Assembly (NCBI GenBank): GCA_029718625.1
Contig: CM056377.1
Location: 98,076,998-98,140,997 of the forward strand
Origin: Synaphobranchus kaupii
Taxonomy: Eukaryota; Chordata; Actinopteri; Anguilliformes; Synaphobranchidae
Reading direction: 5' to 3'
DNA: 64,000 nucleotides
The position numbers and the translations under genes are program-made. Each line of letters starts with the position of its first letter. Position 1 is the first letter of the stretch. This document shows positions 30,614-42,559 of this stretch, piece by piece. The notes beneath the pieces were generated by a model that worked only from the letters and a program-made list of their open reading frames with translations, had not been told where the DNA came from and did no database searches.

Positions 30614-32861
30614 TATATAGTTTGTGCAAGATACAGGGATAGAAAAAAAGTATGTTGGGTCCATAATGGTGTGATGTACAATTTACTGGCATGGACTGGG
30701 TAAACTCTTAGAGGGCAGGACAATTACAGTTATTAATTAATGGAACCAGAGGTTCATCATCATCCCATGTAAAGTAGTTCATACTTGCAGAATGGTGTCT
30801 TTCCAGATGACAGTGCTCCATTCACAGAGATTGATTTGCAAATAGTTTTTTGAGCTACCAAACACATTCAAACCATTATTTTTATAGAGATATTTAAATT
30901 CTATAGACTATTATAGAATTGCAGATTATTTTTCCTACAAACTCTAATTCAAATGTTGTAGTGGATATGACTGTGACTGACCTTCCATCTCTTAAATAGT
31001 TTGATATTTTTGCTCTGCATATCCAGAATAAACAGTTTAAGCAAGTAAGGAAACCCAAGAGGTGTTTATTAACATTAATTAAATGCAGATTTATGTGAGA
31101 TGAGTATGAAGATGCATATTTGTCAACACAAATTATTTTGGGCAAATTTTAACTAAATTGATTAGGAATTTCACATCCTGAGACATAATATCAAGAGTAG
31201 TACAATGGCATTATGCCTGCTGTTAATTTTAGAATTTGCGTTGGGACTCATACTCACTGAACAAAAGTACATTGTAAATTAGATGCCAAATTGGTACATT
31301 ACATTATGAATGTAATGCACCAAAATAGCTGTCAAAATAATTATATCTGTTTTCATTTATTAATGACCTGTTTGCATATCATATAGCTTCAGGTGCTTTA
31401 ATGAATGCAAGAAGTCCCCGTTTCAGAGTTGTCATTTAATCCAGTGAGACAGGTCCTTTCCTTCACACAACAAATAACTCTTCACAATAACAAGCTGCCA
31501 AATGTCATTTTAAGAGCAATATCTCAGAATTAAAAGCTTTTAGACCTTCTTCATATGTTCTCCCCTTGGACCCATGAGCCACTTAAAACAGGCATAAACA
31601 GTGGGCTAATGAGCAGAGGTTGCAGAGGCATATGGCCTGTTTTGGCACCTGTCTGACTCTGCACATCTAAGAATCCATCTTCTTTATTGCTGCAAGCAAG
31701 GCTTTTTATCCTGTGAGAAAATTTTCAGAATCCAAGAGGCTAGCTGTGTTCATCTCTGATCATGGTGCTGTCATTGACAATGCTGCATAAGGATGGATAT
31801 TTCATTATGTACTCAATCACCAATGGAGCACCCAGAATGAAAACAATTTTAGGGTGTCATGCATACTTGAAGTAGTTGTACTTTGAGCCCCTCATAGATC
31901 CACCCCTGCCCCCAATCCACTGTCTGATGAAATGTCAGTTCTCCACACTGATGTCCACTCTATAATATCTTGAGACTCCACTTAAAATAAATTAAATTAA
32001 ATACATTCAAGAAAAACAGAAACACCTGAATATTGGCATTTAACAAGAAATATTTATCAACATCAAAACACTCTCTTGATTTACAATCGTAGAAACAACC
32101 CTTAACTCTATGGGCTTTGGCCCCCTAGTGGTGGGGCGTATCCGTCCCAATTTTTAATAGTGTTCATATTTCTCAGAAATTCTAAAATAAAACGTTAATA
32201 AAACACGGAACTTTTGAGGCAAAACTGTTAAAAACAGTCACAGCCTGCGAACACATTCCTTTATATGCTTAGCAGCTCTCAGATTACACTGCAGGGCCGT
32301 AGGGCCGCTAATAGCCCAACCCACTGTTTACAGCCTTCACCTCGCCGCAGTCACAGACAATAAAATGCATATCACAAAAACTCTTGGTACAGTTTCTACA
32401 CGCTAAAAAATCAAGATCCGATTTAGGAACAATTGTATGTTATTTAAAAGTTGTTTTTTCCCCGTGCTCACTTCACTATGCATACAACCGTACTGTACTT
32501 CCGGTTTTGTATAAATATATTTTATTTTCTACAAAATCTCTTGATAAACATGTTTATTCAACCAAATTTGATACCTGGTTATGCAGTTATAACTGTTTTC
32601 TGAAGAATCCTGAACGTTTTTTCGTAATCCATTTAGCCATTGTCCAGCAAAATCTCCATTTCCACAGTGCGTACCCATCGCATTTGTGTTTGTACTACAT
32701 TACTACCATTGCATAAAAACATTACTAGACTGCTTCAGGAATGGTCTAACGTAAACCATGTAGATTATCTTCTACGGGGTTTCCAGCCCTTTAAAACGAA
32801 GTAAAATATGTCATATTCGAGCAACCAGGAACGGCGCTGTATCCACGCGTAACGACAGCCC
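30614..32861. other. Non-coding, no element recognised
   Basis: AT-rich, with no protein similarity. A GC-richer segment with 'ccccctagtggtggggcg' lies near 32120-32140 and may be a terminus of an unknown repeat. No partner end was identified. Confidence 0.3.
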
Positions 32862-33672
32862 ATAGAGTACTCAAGTGACTACGTCACGCTGGTTTCGGAA
32901 GTAAATTCCCCATTCATTTAGAGCATAGACTCTAACTAAAGCTTACTTTTAAACCATTTCTACTGATTATATCTTACCGTCAATTTCCCGGATTGTTCAA
33001 TATAACGCCCGTTCGCAAACTATGTAGTTTTTCTGGACCAGCTTCAAGTATATTTTAATTTTCAGTATTTTCTTGTGATTATATCAGCGCTGGAACTGTT
33101 TAAAAACTCGATGTCCCATAATTCCCTACGAACGTGCAGCCTTGTCTCCAGACGTTGTCAGATAACGTTAGCTAGTAGTAGCACATAGCTCCGTTTCTAA
33201 CCTTAGCTAGCTAGCTTGAAGGGCTAAAAGCTAGAGTTGCTTTATGTGGTTAACCGTAGCACAGTTTCTGACCTTGTCGGGCGGGCTTTTCTACTTAGCA
33301 AGCTAACGTTAGCCCATCTTCAGCTGCAATACTCCCATCTGCCCAAGAATGTCCAGACAGACGAGATGATGATATCTTATTGGTCAAGAACCACCTGTGC
33401 ATTGCAGTACTGGATATGCAGTCCGTTAAAGTGGACTACAAGTCGAACTACAATGATTAATGCATTACTTTAAAAAATAAAAATTGGAACATATGGTCTA
33501 TATCATTGTACCACACAGGCTAATCCAGGAACGTTTCGGCTCATTCTATAAATCCGATTTCAAGAAATAGTCGATAGTCTCCGAAGCCCATTCTATTCTT
33601 CCATAGGGAATTTACTTCCGAAACCAGACTCCGCCCACGACTGACGTACTCACTTGAGTACTCTATAGGGCA
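32862..33672. repeat. Inverted-repeat pair, possible DNA element
   Basis: The left segment 32862-32915 ('catagagtactcaagtga...tttcggaagtaaattcccc') is matched in inverse orientation at 33608-33672, with about 10 extra bases near the middle of the right copy. The enclosed 700 bp has no recognisable coding capacity. This could be a MITE-like element, but target duplication and exact ends are not clear. Confidence 0.5.
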
Positions 33673-34194
33673 ATCGTGGTGTGCGCATTCGGCCACATGA
33701 CACTGCTGTAAGCATAAGATTACTCTGTGGCCATTTTTTCTGAGCTTATCCTGGAAGGGATGGACTGGATTGCTGTAAAAGTATGTTTTAAGCCTATCCA
33801 GATGATATTTAGCCATGTGTAGCACATTCGTTAGCTGTATGTACGTCATAGGCTAGCTTTTCTCTTCACGCTAGTTAGCTTCTATGTTGTCACAGGCTGG
33901 AGAGGAGCTCGTGGCCCGCTAAGGGGGTTTGTTTTGTAGCATTCATTCACAGTTTCTTTTGTGTAGCAACCAACACAAGGGCTAGTTTTTGAATTCATGC
34001 ATGAAACTACATACATTCTCAGTACTTTATGTCACGGTTCAGTCAAGACATTACAGTATTATAATAATGTAATTTATTTTGTGCAAGCTGACAAACTAAT
34101 TCATAAATCCTAGTTAGCTACAATTGCTAATTATGTTGGAGCTAATATCAGACGTACTGTGGATGTAATATTTTTTAATGTATATACTGTATAT

Positions 34195-34196
<2 letters not shown>

Positions 34197-34241
<45 letters not shown>

Positions 34242-34264
34242 TAAGTGTATATATATATATATAT
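34197..34264. repeat. (GT)n/(TA)n compound microsatellite
   Basis: About 18 GT units are followed by an interrupted TA-rich run. It is a typical vertebrate dinucleotide repeat. Confidence 0.9.
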
Positions 34265-34328
34265 CTTTTTTTTTAACTTAATTGTGTAGGGAATATTCAT
34301 TTAAATCTATACATGGGGTACCAAAAAT

Positions 34329-34560
34329 GTAGGGGACATACCTCTATATTTATACATGGGGTGTCACTTATGTACTGCGATACGCCACTACCATCCTTAT
34401 ACAACTGGTGGCATGGTTTTGTATAATAAATCAGTCTCGTAAAATTTATATATTATTCTCAAAAGATAATATACTAACTAAAAATGGGTAACTTGAATTA
34501 ATAATTAAATTAATTACCAATAAAATTACACATTGATAATTGTCCTAGCAAAATCACAAT
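34329..34560 (-). repeat. Old repeat, paralogous empty site for the hAT at 40.4 kb
   Basis: In complement this stretch contains 'ttttacgagactgatttat' followed by 'gtaggggacatacctctata' in a layout parallel to 40300-40393 plus 41468-41547. The 34-kb copy lacks the hAT element and has a single GACTGATT. The family of the host repeat is unknown. Confidence 0.6.
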
Positions 34561-34761
34561 ATCATGTACTCAGTTGATACCGAATTAATATAAATTATCC
34601 AGCTAGAAGGTGAAGGCATTTTGGGGAATCCCTGCGATTAGCATTGGCTGATTCAGTTCACCACAAGAGCAATATTAATACAGGCAATCTTGGATAAATG
34701 TAATAGTTTATTGAACACAAAGTACCAAACAGAGCAAGGCACGATTCACTACTATAATAAT

Positions 34762-34875
34762 GCATAATAATGCATGGCATTTATATAGCGCCTTTCTCAC
34801 CAACCGGTGACTCAAAGCGCTTTACAATGATGAGGGGGAAACTCGCCTCTACCACCACCAATGGTGTGGTAGATA
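34762..34875 (-). repeat. Interspersed repeat tail ('tatagcgcctttct...aaagcgctttaca')
   Basis: A short sequence with 'atttatatagcgcc' and 'caaagcgctttacaatgatg', followed by 'ctcgcctctaccaccacca'. I recognise this as a common 3'-tail-type repeat in fish genomes. It lies inside the larger LTR-like segment. The family name is not certain. Confidence 0.5.
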
Positions 34876-34909
34876 ATAATGTAGATTAAGGTAGACTATA
34901 ATGTACAAC

Positions 34910-34912
<3 letters not shown>

Positions 34913-34942
<30 letters not shown>
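34913..34942. repeat. (GT)n microsatellite
   Basis: About 15 GT units before a GC-rich segment. Confidence 0.9.
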
Positions 34943-34945
<3 letters not shown>

Positions 34946-36204
34946 GCGCGGTGGGCGCATGTGGGGTTTCCATGTTCTCCTGCTTGTGGGGGGGTTGCCT
35001 CGGCCACATGTTCAGAGAGAACAAAGAAACTAAAATGGAGTGAGGTTTGAAACTAGCTTTCGCTGGAGCTAGCTAATGGTGGCGCATGAACATTCCATAC
35101 ACAGAGGGGATAGCCGTAAGCTTATCAATGCGTGTGCGTTGAGATCAGCATGCAGTGTTAATATTACGGCTGGTTAGTGTTTAAAGACAGATCACATGCA
35201 AGATACGTTCTGTGCGTGATGCATTAAACCTAACGCAGCACGGTGGATGGCTTAAAACCATCCAAAGTAAAACGGTAACACAAAACTTTTACAGAACACA
35301 CATTAACCTTTCAATAGCAGTTACATACATCCAGTCACAAACATGTTGCGGTTGCTAACTAATAAGCTATTGCCCATGTTACAGCCTTATTTGAATCAAA
35401 GTCTTTTTGATGGTTTCCTGCGTTGGATTGCACACTCACAACGAAAGGGGAAAACCGGTCGCCCAATCCTGTGGTTGCAGTTCGTAGTGTTGTGATAGAT
35501 ATGGGAACCGGCCACCTTATCTTGGGTCCCTGAACAGGTTTCTTTCGTCGTCAGGGTTGCATTTCATAGGGGTGGATAATGGAACTGGTCGCATTATTTC
35601 TCCCGAACTATGCAGCGTCATCCTACTGCAGACCGCTTGCCTCTTTGGGGACTCATCGGCGGTGCTTTGCTACAGGATCAGGGGCTGCATGTGGTCCGCT
35701 TGGTGGTTCTTCTTGACCACCGGGTGCTCGCTTTGCCTCCTTGCGTCTCATCTCCGGTCCTCCGTGGCCGATAGCCGGGGGTAGATGAGCCCGCCTCGCT
35801 CAGTTGGATCGGTGTCATGGACGACCGTGCTTCCTTGTGGAGCGAAGGCTATTCCCCGGGCGTGCAGGCCACACGGGGCCTTGAGACGGGACAGTGAAGG
35901 CCCTGCCGAGTTGAGCGGACGAACTGGGAAGAACTGATGGAAGAACTGGCAAGAACTGGCTGTGTTGCCCCTTTTATAAACTTTATTGCCAGTTGCGCAT
36001 TTCCGCTACGCAGTATCACATTACAGTGCGGAAATCACAACTGGTACGTCCTACGTCACTTCCAACGTGGAGGAGGAGCCTACTGTGGACTGTATGGAAT
36101 TGTAGTTCCTGTTGTCCCTACAATTGTAATAGTTTCCATACGTCCATTTGAGATAATTAGTGTTCTCATTTTTTAGTGATTCTACTTAGTAATGTACTTT
36201 CTGT

Positions 36205-36277
36205 CTTTTTCAGGGAGGACAGTGAAGACACCTTTCCCCCACCTGACACCTCTGTCGTAGGAGGTGGTAACAGACAG
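36205..36277 (+). other. Exon-like segment of unknown gene
   Basis: A pyrimidine-rich tract and CAG ('tgtctttttcag') is followed by an open stretch encoding EDSEDTFPPPDTSVVGGGNR, ending at CAG/GTTTGC. This looks like a small internal exon. No neighbouring exon was found, so it may be a chance arrangement or part of an unrecognised element. Confidence 0.25.
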
Positions 36278-36968
36278 GTTTGCCAAATAAAGTGATGTAT
36301 GATTCATTACTTTTGCTGTAAAAAGTCATGTTGAAGGCTTCTTATAGATAAACCTGTTATTCTGCTGGCTTATGGGGCTCTTGAAGTACAGTGCCATTTT
36401 AAATGTAAAGCAGATTGGTTGGATAACATTAGGGTAAGTAATCCTTTTCGGAGAGGTATTCTAGCACTTTTGGGCACGCTTTGTAAGAGAATACCCTCAT
36501 AAACATAAACACAAATGTGTAGGTTAATTTTCTTCACATTTTGTATTGCAAAAACTGTTTTAAAAGAAAAATAAAGTTTTCTGATGATTGACATGCCTAG
36601 ACAGAAAGATATGCACATGTTTTATATTTGGAGAGGTTTGGGTAGCTTTTGGGACACCTGGGCCCCGTTTTGGGAAAAATACCAATGGAATCGGAAAGCC
36701 TGTAGATATCTTTACCAAATTGTATACACTAGTAGTGCACTAGTATAAGCAATTCTGGCTTGCTCCAGTACTTTGAAGTTGAGATATTCAGTGATAAACT
36801 ATAAAAACACAAGGTGTTTTGTACTTTTTTTGTATTCTTATGTGTATTTTGTATAAACTATATGTGACCACTTTGACATAAATTTATTCTGTTGCAAATT
36901 TCTGAATGGCACAAGCCTCTTTTTTCATTCAAACTTTCAACCATGGATGTGCAGTAAATAGTCTACTA
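36278..36968. other. Non-coding, no element recognised
   Basis: AT-rich; nothing identifiable before the chromoviral pol remnant. Confidence 0.3.
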
Positions 36969-36972
36969 AAAA

Positions 36973-37500
36973 CTACGCCTCTCGGCCAAAATGCGCTGAA
37001 CGGTGTAGACCGGACCTCTCTCCACGAAGCGGGGTGGGGGGGGCCTTATCCACCGCAACGAGAGCGCTCACAAGTACCGGTTTCAACCGGGAGACGTGGA
37101 AGGTGGGGTGAATACGCATCGAGCGTGACAGTTGGAGAAGCACAGTGACTGGGTTAATCCTGTGGATTATTTTAAATGGTCCCACAAATCGCGGCGCAAG
37201 TTTGCGGCATTCCATTCGCAGAGGCAGGTCCCGTGTGGACAGCCACACTCGTTGACTAACCCGGTAAGAGGGGGCTGGACAACGATGCTTGTTGGCCGCG
37301 GCTTTCTGTTTAGCCGAGGCGCGAAGGAGTGAAGCACGCATGACACGCACGACATCTCTGCACAAAAGAACCCGCAGATGGTACTTACACAACTCCCTCC
37401 AACTCAGGAAATAAAGGAGGCTGATACCCCAGCTGAGCTTCAAACGGAGAGAGACCTGTGGCGGCGTTGCGCAGCGTGTTGTGGGCGTACTCCGCTCAGT
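36973..37500 (-). pseudogene. Integrase C-terminal region of the decayed chromovirus
   Basis: Contains [20 protein letters not shown], then [20 protein letters not shown], then RFVGPFKI and [15 protein letters not shown], the GPF module preceding a chromodomain. The chromodomain itself is cut at its first residues near 36990. The frame differs from the integrase core. Confidence 0.8.
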
Positions 37501-38200
37501 CGAGATGGCGGCTCCAATATGTGGGTTTGGAGGTGGCCAAACACTGGAGGGTGCTTTCCAAGGTCTGATTCGTGCGCTCCGTCTGTCCATTAGTCTCCGG
37601 GTGGACCCCGGAAGACAGACTGACAGACGCCCCTAATAGGGCACAAAAGGAGCACCAGAACCTGGCGGAGAATTGAGGACCACGGTCGGACACCACGTCC
37701 AGAGGCAGGCCGTGCACCCTAAAAATATTGTCCACCATCAGCTGGGCGGTCTCTGGGGCTGATGGAAGCTTAGGTAGGGCAATGAAGTGAGCCGCCTTGG
37801 AAAACCTGTTGACCACAACCAAGATCACCGTGTTGCCCTGGGACGCAGGCAACCCAGTGACAAAGTCAAGGGCAACATAGCTCCAAGGACGGCTGGGGAC
37901 GGGTAAGGTGCGTAGGTGGCCAGAGGGTGGAAGCCGAGAACCCTTGCTATGGGCACAAACTGAACAGGTGGCGACAGATTCCCGTATGTCGCTCTCCATA
38001 TTAGGCCACCAAAAGCGCAGCGACAAAAAATCTCTAGTCCAGTGGACGCCAGGATGGGCCGCCAGCTGTGAGGAGTGACCCCACTGGAGAACCCGCAATC
38101 TGATTCGGGGTGGAACGAACAGACAGTGGGACAGACCCCGATCTGGGCCCGGGTCTGAGCATAACGCCTTTTGAACAACCACGTCGATCTCCCACATCAC
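37496..38200 (-). pseudogene. Integrase core of the decayed chromovirus
   Basis: It shows the HHCC zinc region (HSSQLAAHPG ... CSVCAHSKG), ALDFVTGLP with the first catalytic Asp, SDRGPQF with the second, and [10 protein letters not shown] with the Glu after 35 residues. The catalytic triad is therefore still readable in one frame. Flanking frameshifts mean it cannot be made as part of a polyprotein. Confidence 0.85.
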
Positions 38201-38233
38201 CGGAGCTACAATCTGGGCGGTAGGTACGATGGG

Positions 38234-38640
38234 CTACGGGTGCAGTTCCTTATCAGCACGGTCGTAGATGCGTGACAGCGTATCCGGCTTAATATTCTTT
38301 GACCCGGTTTGGTAGGTCAGTATAAACCTAAACCGAGCGAAGAATAATGCCCATCGGGCTTGACGGGAGTTGTGGGCCTTAGCCTGTAGGACGTACTCCA
38401 AGTTTTTATGGTCGGTCCAAACAGTAAAAGGATGCTCGGCTCCCTCCAACCAATGACGCCACTCCTCTAACGCCAATTTGACCGCTAACAGCTCCCGGTC
38501 TCCTACATCGTAATTTCTCTCAGCAGGTGTTAAGGCACGAGAGAAATACGCACATGGGTGAGTTTTATGGTCCAGCGGAGAATACTGGGATAAAATAGCT
38601 CCTACACCCAGCTCTGAAGCATCCACCTCTACCACAAAGG
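38234..38640 (-). pseudogene. RNase H of the decayed chromovirus
   Basis: Matches the young element's RNase [57 protein letters not shown] and [11 protein letters not shown] stop separates it from integrase at about 38230. Confidence 0.85.
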
Positions 38641-38783
38641 GGAGGGAGGGATTGGGAGTTATCAGAATGGGTTAAACCTCTTTTTTAAGCTCCGTGAAAG
38701 CTGCCTCAGCCCTAGAGTTCCACCGGAACCGCAAAGAGGATGTTTCTTTTTTGGTAATGGCTGTGATGGGAGCGGCTACCGTG

Positions 38784-39371
38784 CTAAAATTTAGAATAAA
38801 GCGCTGGTAAAAATGAGCAAAGCCTAGAAAGTGCTACACCTGTTTCACTGATGCAGGAGTAGGCCAGAAACTTTCTCTGGGTCCATAAGGATTTTTCCAT
38901 AAGGATTTTTCCGTCCGCCACAATGAAACCCAGGAAAGACACAGAGTTTGTATGGAATGAGCATTTCTTGGCTTTAACAAATAGCCGTGCCTTGAGAACT
39001 GCTTCTAATACCTGCCTAACATGGCCGATGTGTGAGGAAAGATTCGAAGAGAAAATTAAAATATCGTCGAGGTACACAAACCTCTCCAGCATCTCTCTGA
39101 GGACGTTATTCACTAGCGCCTGGAAGACAGAGGGGGCACTAGTGAGGCCGAATGGGACCAGGCGGTACTCGTAGTGCCCGTGGTGAGTGTTGAACGCCGT
39201 CTTCCACTCGTCGCCCTCGTGCATGCGCACTAAATTATAAGCATTGCGAAGGTCGAGCTTAGTGAAAAACGACGCCCCCTGGAGACGCTCAAATGCGGAG
39301 TTCATGAGAGGAAGGGGGTACCTGTTCTTGACAGTGATATGGTAATCAATACAAGGCCTTAACCCCCCCAT
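38784..39371 (-). pseudogene. Reverse transcriptase of the decayed chromovirus
   Basis: Contains [47 protein letters not shown] and the catalytic box as YLDD (about 39066-39077), then AKKCSFH and VSFLGFIV. The segment after CIDY lacks several residues present in the young copy, and the C-terminal 35 or so residues are out of frame. Confidence 0.85.
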
Positions 39372-39395
39372 CTTTTTTCTTCACAAAGAAAAAAC

Positions 39396-39820
39396 CTACA
39401 CCAGCAGGTGAGGTGGAAGGAACCTGTTAGACAGTGACTCCCTCATAGCTGTGCTCTCAGGAACCAACAAGGAATACAAGGACCCTCTAGGAGGCACCGT
39501 ACCCGGATACAATTCCACAGTGCAGTCATAAGGCCTATGAGGTGGTAAGGTGGTGGCGCGCTGCTTACTAAAAACCTCCGCGAAGTCTGCGTACTTGCCC
39601 GGTACGTTAGTAGGCAAGTGGAATTCAAGCGCCCCAATCATTCCCGGGTTCTCAGGGTCGATGAGAGAGTCTCGTGACGATTACCAAGATCTTCCTCCCA
39701 AGTGGAATTCCCATCAGCAAAGGAATCCCAGATCAAGCTCTCTTCTTTATTCTCGGAGTGAGAAGCCGGGCTATCCTGATCAGGAGTGAATTCTGCCTCC
39801 TCCAGATCAATGTCAGAGCA
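39396..39820 (-). pseudogene. Protease-RT linker of the decayed chromovirus
   Basis: YADFAEVFSKQRATTLPPHR and YDCTVELYPGTVPPRG correspond to the pre-RT segment of the young element. Upstream is an acidic stretch in another frame. No DSG protease motif remains, so the 5' break lies within or just after protease. Confidence 0.75.
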
Positions 39821-40393
39821 GAGATTTACAGAATGATCACTAGCGCCCCCCCCCCCGAGTAGACCATAATAGGAGAACTACAGTGGAGTTCGCACTGGGA
39901 GCCCCACTAGCGGATGACCCCCCCCCCCCCCCCTTCACTGCATGTAACGTTATCGGTTAGGGGCTGCAGTTTCGCGTCCGTCTTCTGCACTGCTAGGACC
40001 GACACTTCATTGTAGCTAAGCTGATACCACTGTGCTACACGCGCAGTTTTCTCCCCTTTGTTCAGAGGCAAAGGACATGTGCACGCACACACACACACAT
40101 GCACACAAACTTCCATAGTTAGCGTAGCCTTCCCCTGTTTGATTAGTTTGATTGCTCTGTATTTTTACATGTTTGTTTAATAAATTATATTATTAAACCT
40201 GTGTCTGTTTTGATGTTGCGTAAATGTGAGAATCTGAGCCAAAATAGTCTATTCAAGAACTCCATCCTTCAGATTATATTAAATCTTTGATTTAATTACA
40301 TTTGTCCACTAATACTTGTAATTTTGATTATTAATTGAAGTTCCAAATTTATGGTTAAATATTTTAGATAATGGTAATTTTATGAGACTGATT

Positions 40394-41467
40394 CAAGGCC
40401 GGCGATAGCTATGGGCAGGGGTGGGCTCAGCCCACCCAAACGTGCGTCTTGCCCACCCAATCAAAAGTTAAGAAAAAAAATAAATTTTGTACAGCCAATG
40501 GAAAAATAGCACAGAAAATACCAGTACCGTTTCTAACTTCTGATTGGGTGGGCAGCCTACAGCCCGCCTCCAAAGTCTCCCACTGCTCACCCCCTCTTCT
40601 CGTCGTGTTCAGGCACAAACACACAGAGCTCTGAAGCAGACCCGTCCGCTGCACAGAGTGTCTCTCGGAGTCTCAGTGTCATGCCGAGGGGGAGGGGTGT
40701 TGCCATGACAACTATGAACTCTGATGGCTCAGATTGCACACACATAGGGCAAAGCAAATTAGTGTTCTAAATGTTAGTTTAACTTTAGTTAAGTTTTTGT
40801 TTATTGCGTTTATTTTTGTCAGGGATTATGTACAAAAACAGTAATCTCAGCGAGAGGAGAAAATGTTCAGGTGACCGTTTGAAAATTGGATATTATCGGT
40901 TTCATCTGCAACAAGTTATTTCTCCAAGTTATCTTGCGTCTTTAACCCCTTCCACCATACCATGTTGCATGGGCGAAAGCAAAACCTGGTTATTCTTGCT
41001 CATGAGAAGGCCATTACATCGGCTCTTGATATGGATTAAAGTAGGCTAGCCTACGTGTTTTAAAAAAAAAAAAATTGTTTCAGATTTCCCCCCAACCCCC
41101 CCCCCCAATTGAACCCCTATTCTAATTCAATTCCCCCGTGTAGCAACCGCTAGAGAATCACCGCTGCACAACCCCGTCAGCCGGTGGTAGACAGAGGTCA
41201 TCATGTCCTTATTCAGGGCGCAACTCCTCCAAGCCCAACCGTGATTCCAACTCGCCCAGGGCAGCTATATGCGCAGCGATTCTCTCCGATAGATTAAACA
41301 TTTTATTTTACAAAATACCCTGTGTGAGGTTGTGTATAAATGCAGGAAATAAGTTTTAAAAGGCTCAAAATTTTCTGGGGGAGGACCCCCAGCTACTTTG
41401 TTCCCCTTTGTGCCCCACCAACATCTCTTCATGCCCCCCCAATCAAAACAGTCTAGAACCGGGCCTG
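40394..41467. mobile_element. hAT-type non-autonomous DNA transposon with 8-bp duplication
   Basis: The termini CAAGGCCGGCGATAG and, in complement, CAGGCCCGGTTCTAG are inverted. GACTGATT is duplicated exactly at 40386-40393 and 41468-41475. An 8-bp duplication and CAGG...CCTG-type ends define hAT. A subterminal hairpin (CTGGGGG/CCCCCAG, about 41375-41392) lies near the right end. No transposase similarity was seen in 1,074 bp. A paralogous site without the insertion exists at about 34.43 kb. Confidence 0.85.
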
Positions 41468-41547
41468 GACTGATTACTAATTGCGGTTATACTGCTACAC
41501 CTACATAGGTGGGGCCTTGTATAAGGATATAGAGGTATGTCCCCTAC

Positions 41548-42555
41548 ACACTTGTAAAAAAAAAAACATTTGGCCCCCTGGTTTACTTGTTATCCAAAAT
41601 ATGACACATTGAACTGTTTACTAACCTCAGATGAAACATTTTGCCTGTGCACTAAAATGTGGACATAAATGTATGCCCAAAAGCAGATCAAGCAAACTCT
41701 TAAGTAGAATGTATTTTTAAAGATTTTTCTTTCTTTTTCCTCCCTCCTGTGGTTCATACGGCAACATTGCATATGGCTGCATGCCTTTTTAAATGAACCA
41801 AAATATTGAACCCTTTCAGTAAGTTTTTTTTTCTGCACCTGCAAAGATTCCATTTCTAGCTATATAGCAGACCATAAGTGCAGACCAAAAGGTATGAAGG
41901 ATATTGAAAGATTATGTATTAAGGATTTGTCAAAGATCACCCTACATATGTTTGTGAACATCACAGTAAGAGAGAGGTCTGAGCTCAAGCAGCTAGAGAT
42001 GAGGTGCTACCCTAAAAACACAGTTCATAGGGTGCAGAAAAGGGCACAATGCTTGCTCTTAGGAAAAAAAAAAATATATTTTTAGTACATAAAAATGATG
42101 TTTAGGCCACCATAGCCTTCATCAGATCATCAACTAAAACACTATATAAAATGAGTAGCATTATCCTTGTGAATAAAGGATTAACACAATACTGAAAGCA
42201 AGGGTGTGAGGGAACTTTATTGGGGGGCAAATTTCCAATGGAAAATGTATTACTTTGGTTGATTCCATTGAATCATTATTAAGGTAGAATATTTTCCATG
42301 TTTGAGAATTTAAATATAGCTCAGTAGCTTGTCATAATTTCTTTTATTATATTGGAATGGAATAAAGTGATGACTTTACACTCTTTCCTTGATTAGATTA
42401 TATACTGTATTTGGATTGAATTGTCAGCTGGGAATTACCAAAGGGCACATTGTCTTTGAGTGAAAAGGTCATTGTATTACAATAGCCTAGGTTTAAGGTG
42501 AACAGTGCTCCATGGGGTGCAAACCAATTCGAACAGGGTAAACACGGCAAACAGA
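41548..42555. other. Non-coding, no element recognised
   Basis: AT-rich, no protein similarity. A 'gccttcatcagatcatcaac' word near 42110 echoes 'gccttcatcaggggtgcag' near 62454, a phrase common in fish repeats, but no element boundaries were found. Confidence 0.3.
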
Positions 42556-42559
42556 ACTC

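Larger units (their letters stand above)
34690..36122 (-). mobile_element. LTR-like sequence, minus strand
   Basis: On the minus strand it begins TGTAGGGAC at 36122, passes ACGTCA CRE-like words at about 36045-36060 and has a strong TATAAAAGG at 35972-35980. It reaches an AATAAA at about 34704-34709. A second sequence at 43326 starts with the same TGTAGGGAC and has the same promoter order. No internal genes adjoin it. The lower boundary and any target duplication are unresolved, and other repeats are nested in it. Confidence 0.4.
36969..39820 (-). mobile_element. Decayed Ty3/gypsy chromovirus pol, minus strand
   Basis: Minus-strand order: protease-RT linker (39820-39396), RT (39371-38784), RNase H (38635-38234), integrase (38200-37496), and integrase C-terminus up to the start of the chromodomain (37590-36970). 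It is truncated there, with no LTR, gag or polypurine tract. Several frameshifts and small deletions separate the parts. Its protein is closest within the window to the copy at 52.2 kb, and more distant from the young element at 22.5 kb. Confidence 0.9.

Noticed and set aside
40000..40060. tRNA-like A box (TAGCACAGTGG) on the minus strand
   Set aside because: No B box at the right distance and no tail repeat; too weak to call a tRNA or SINE.
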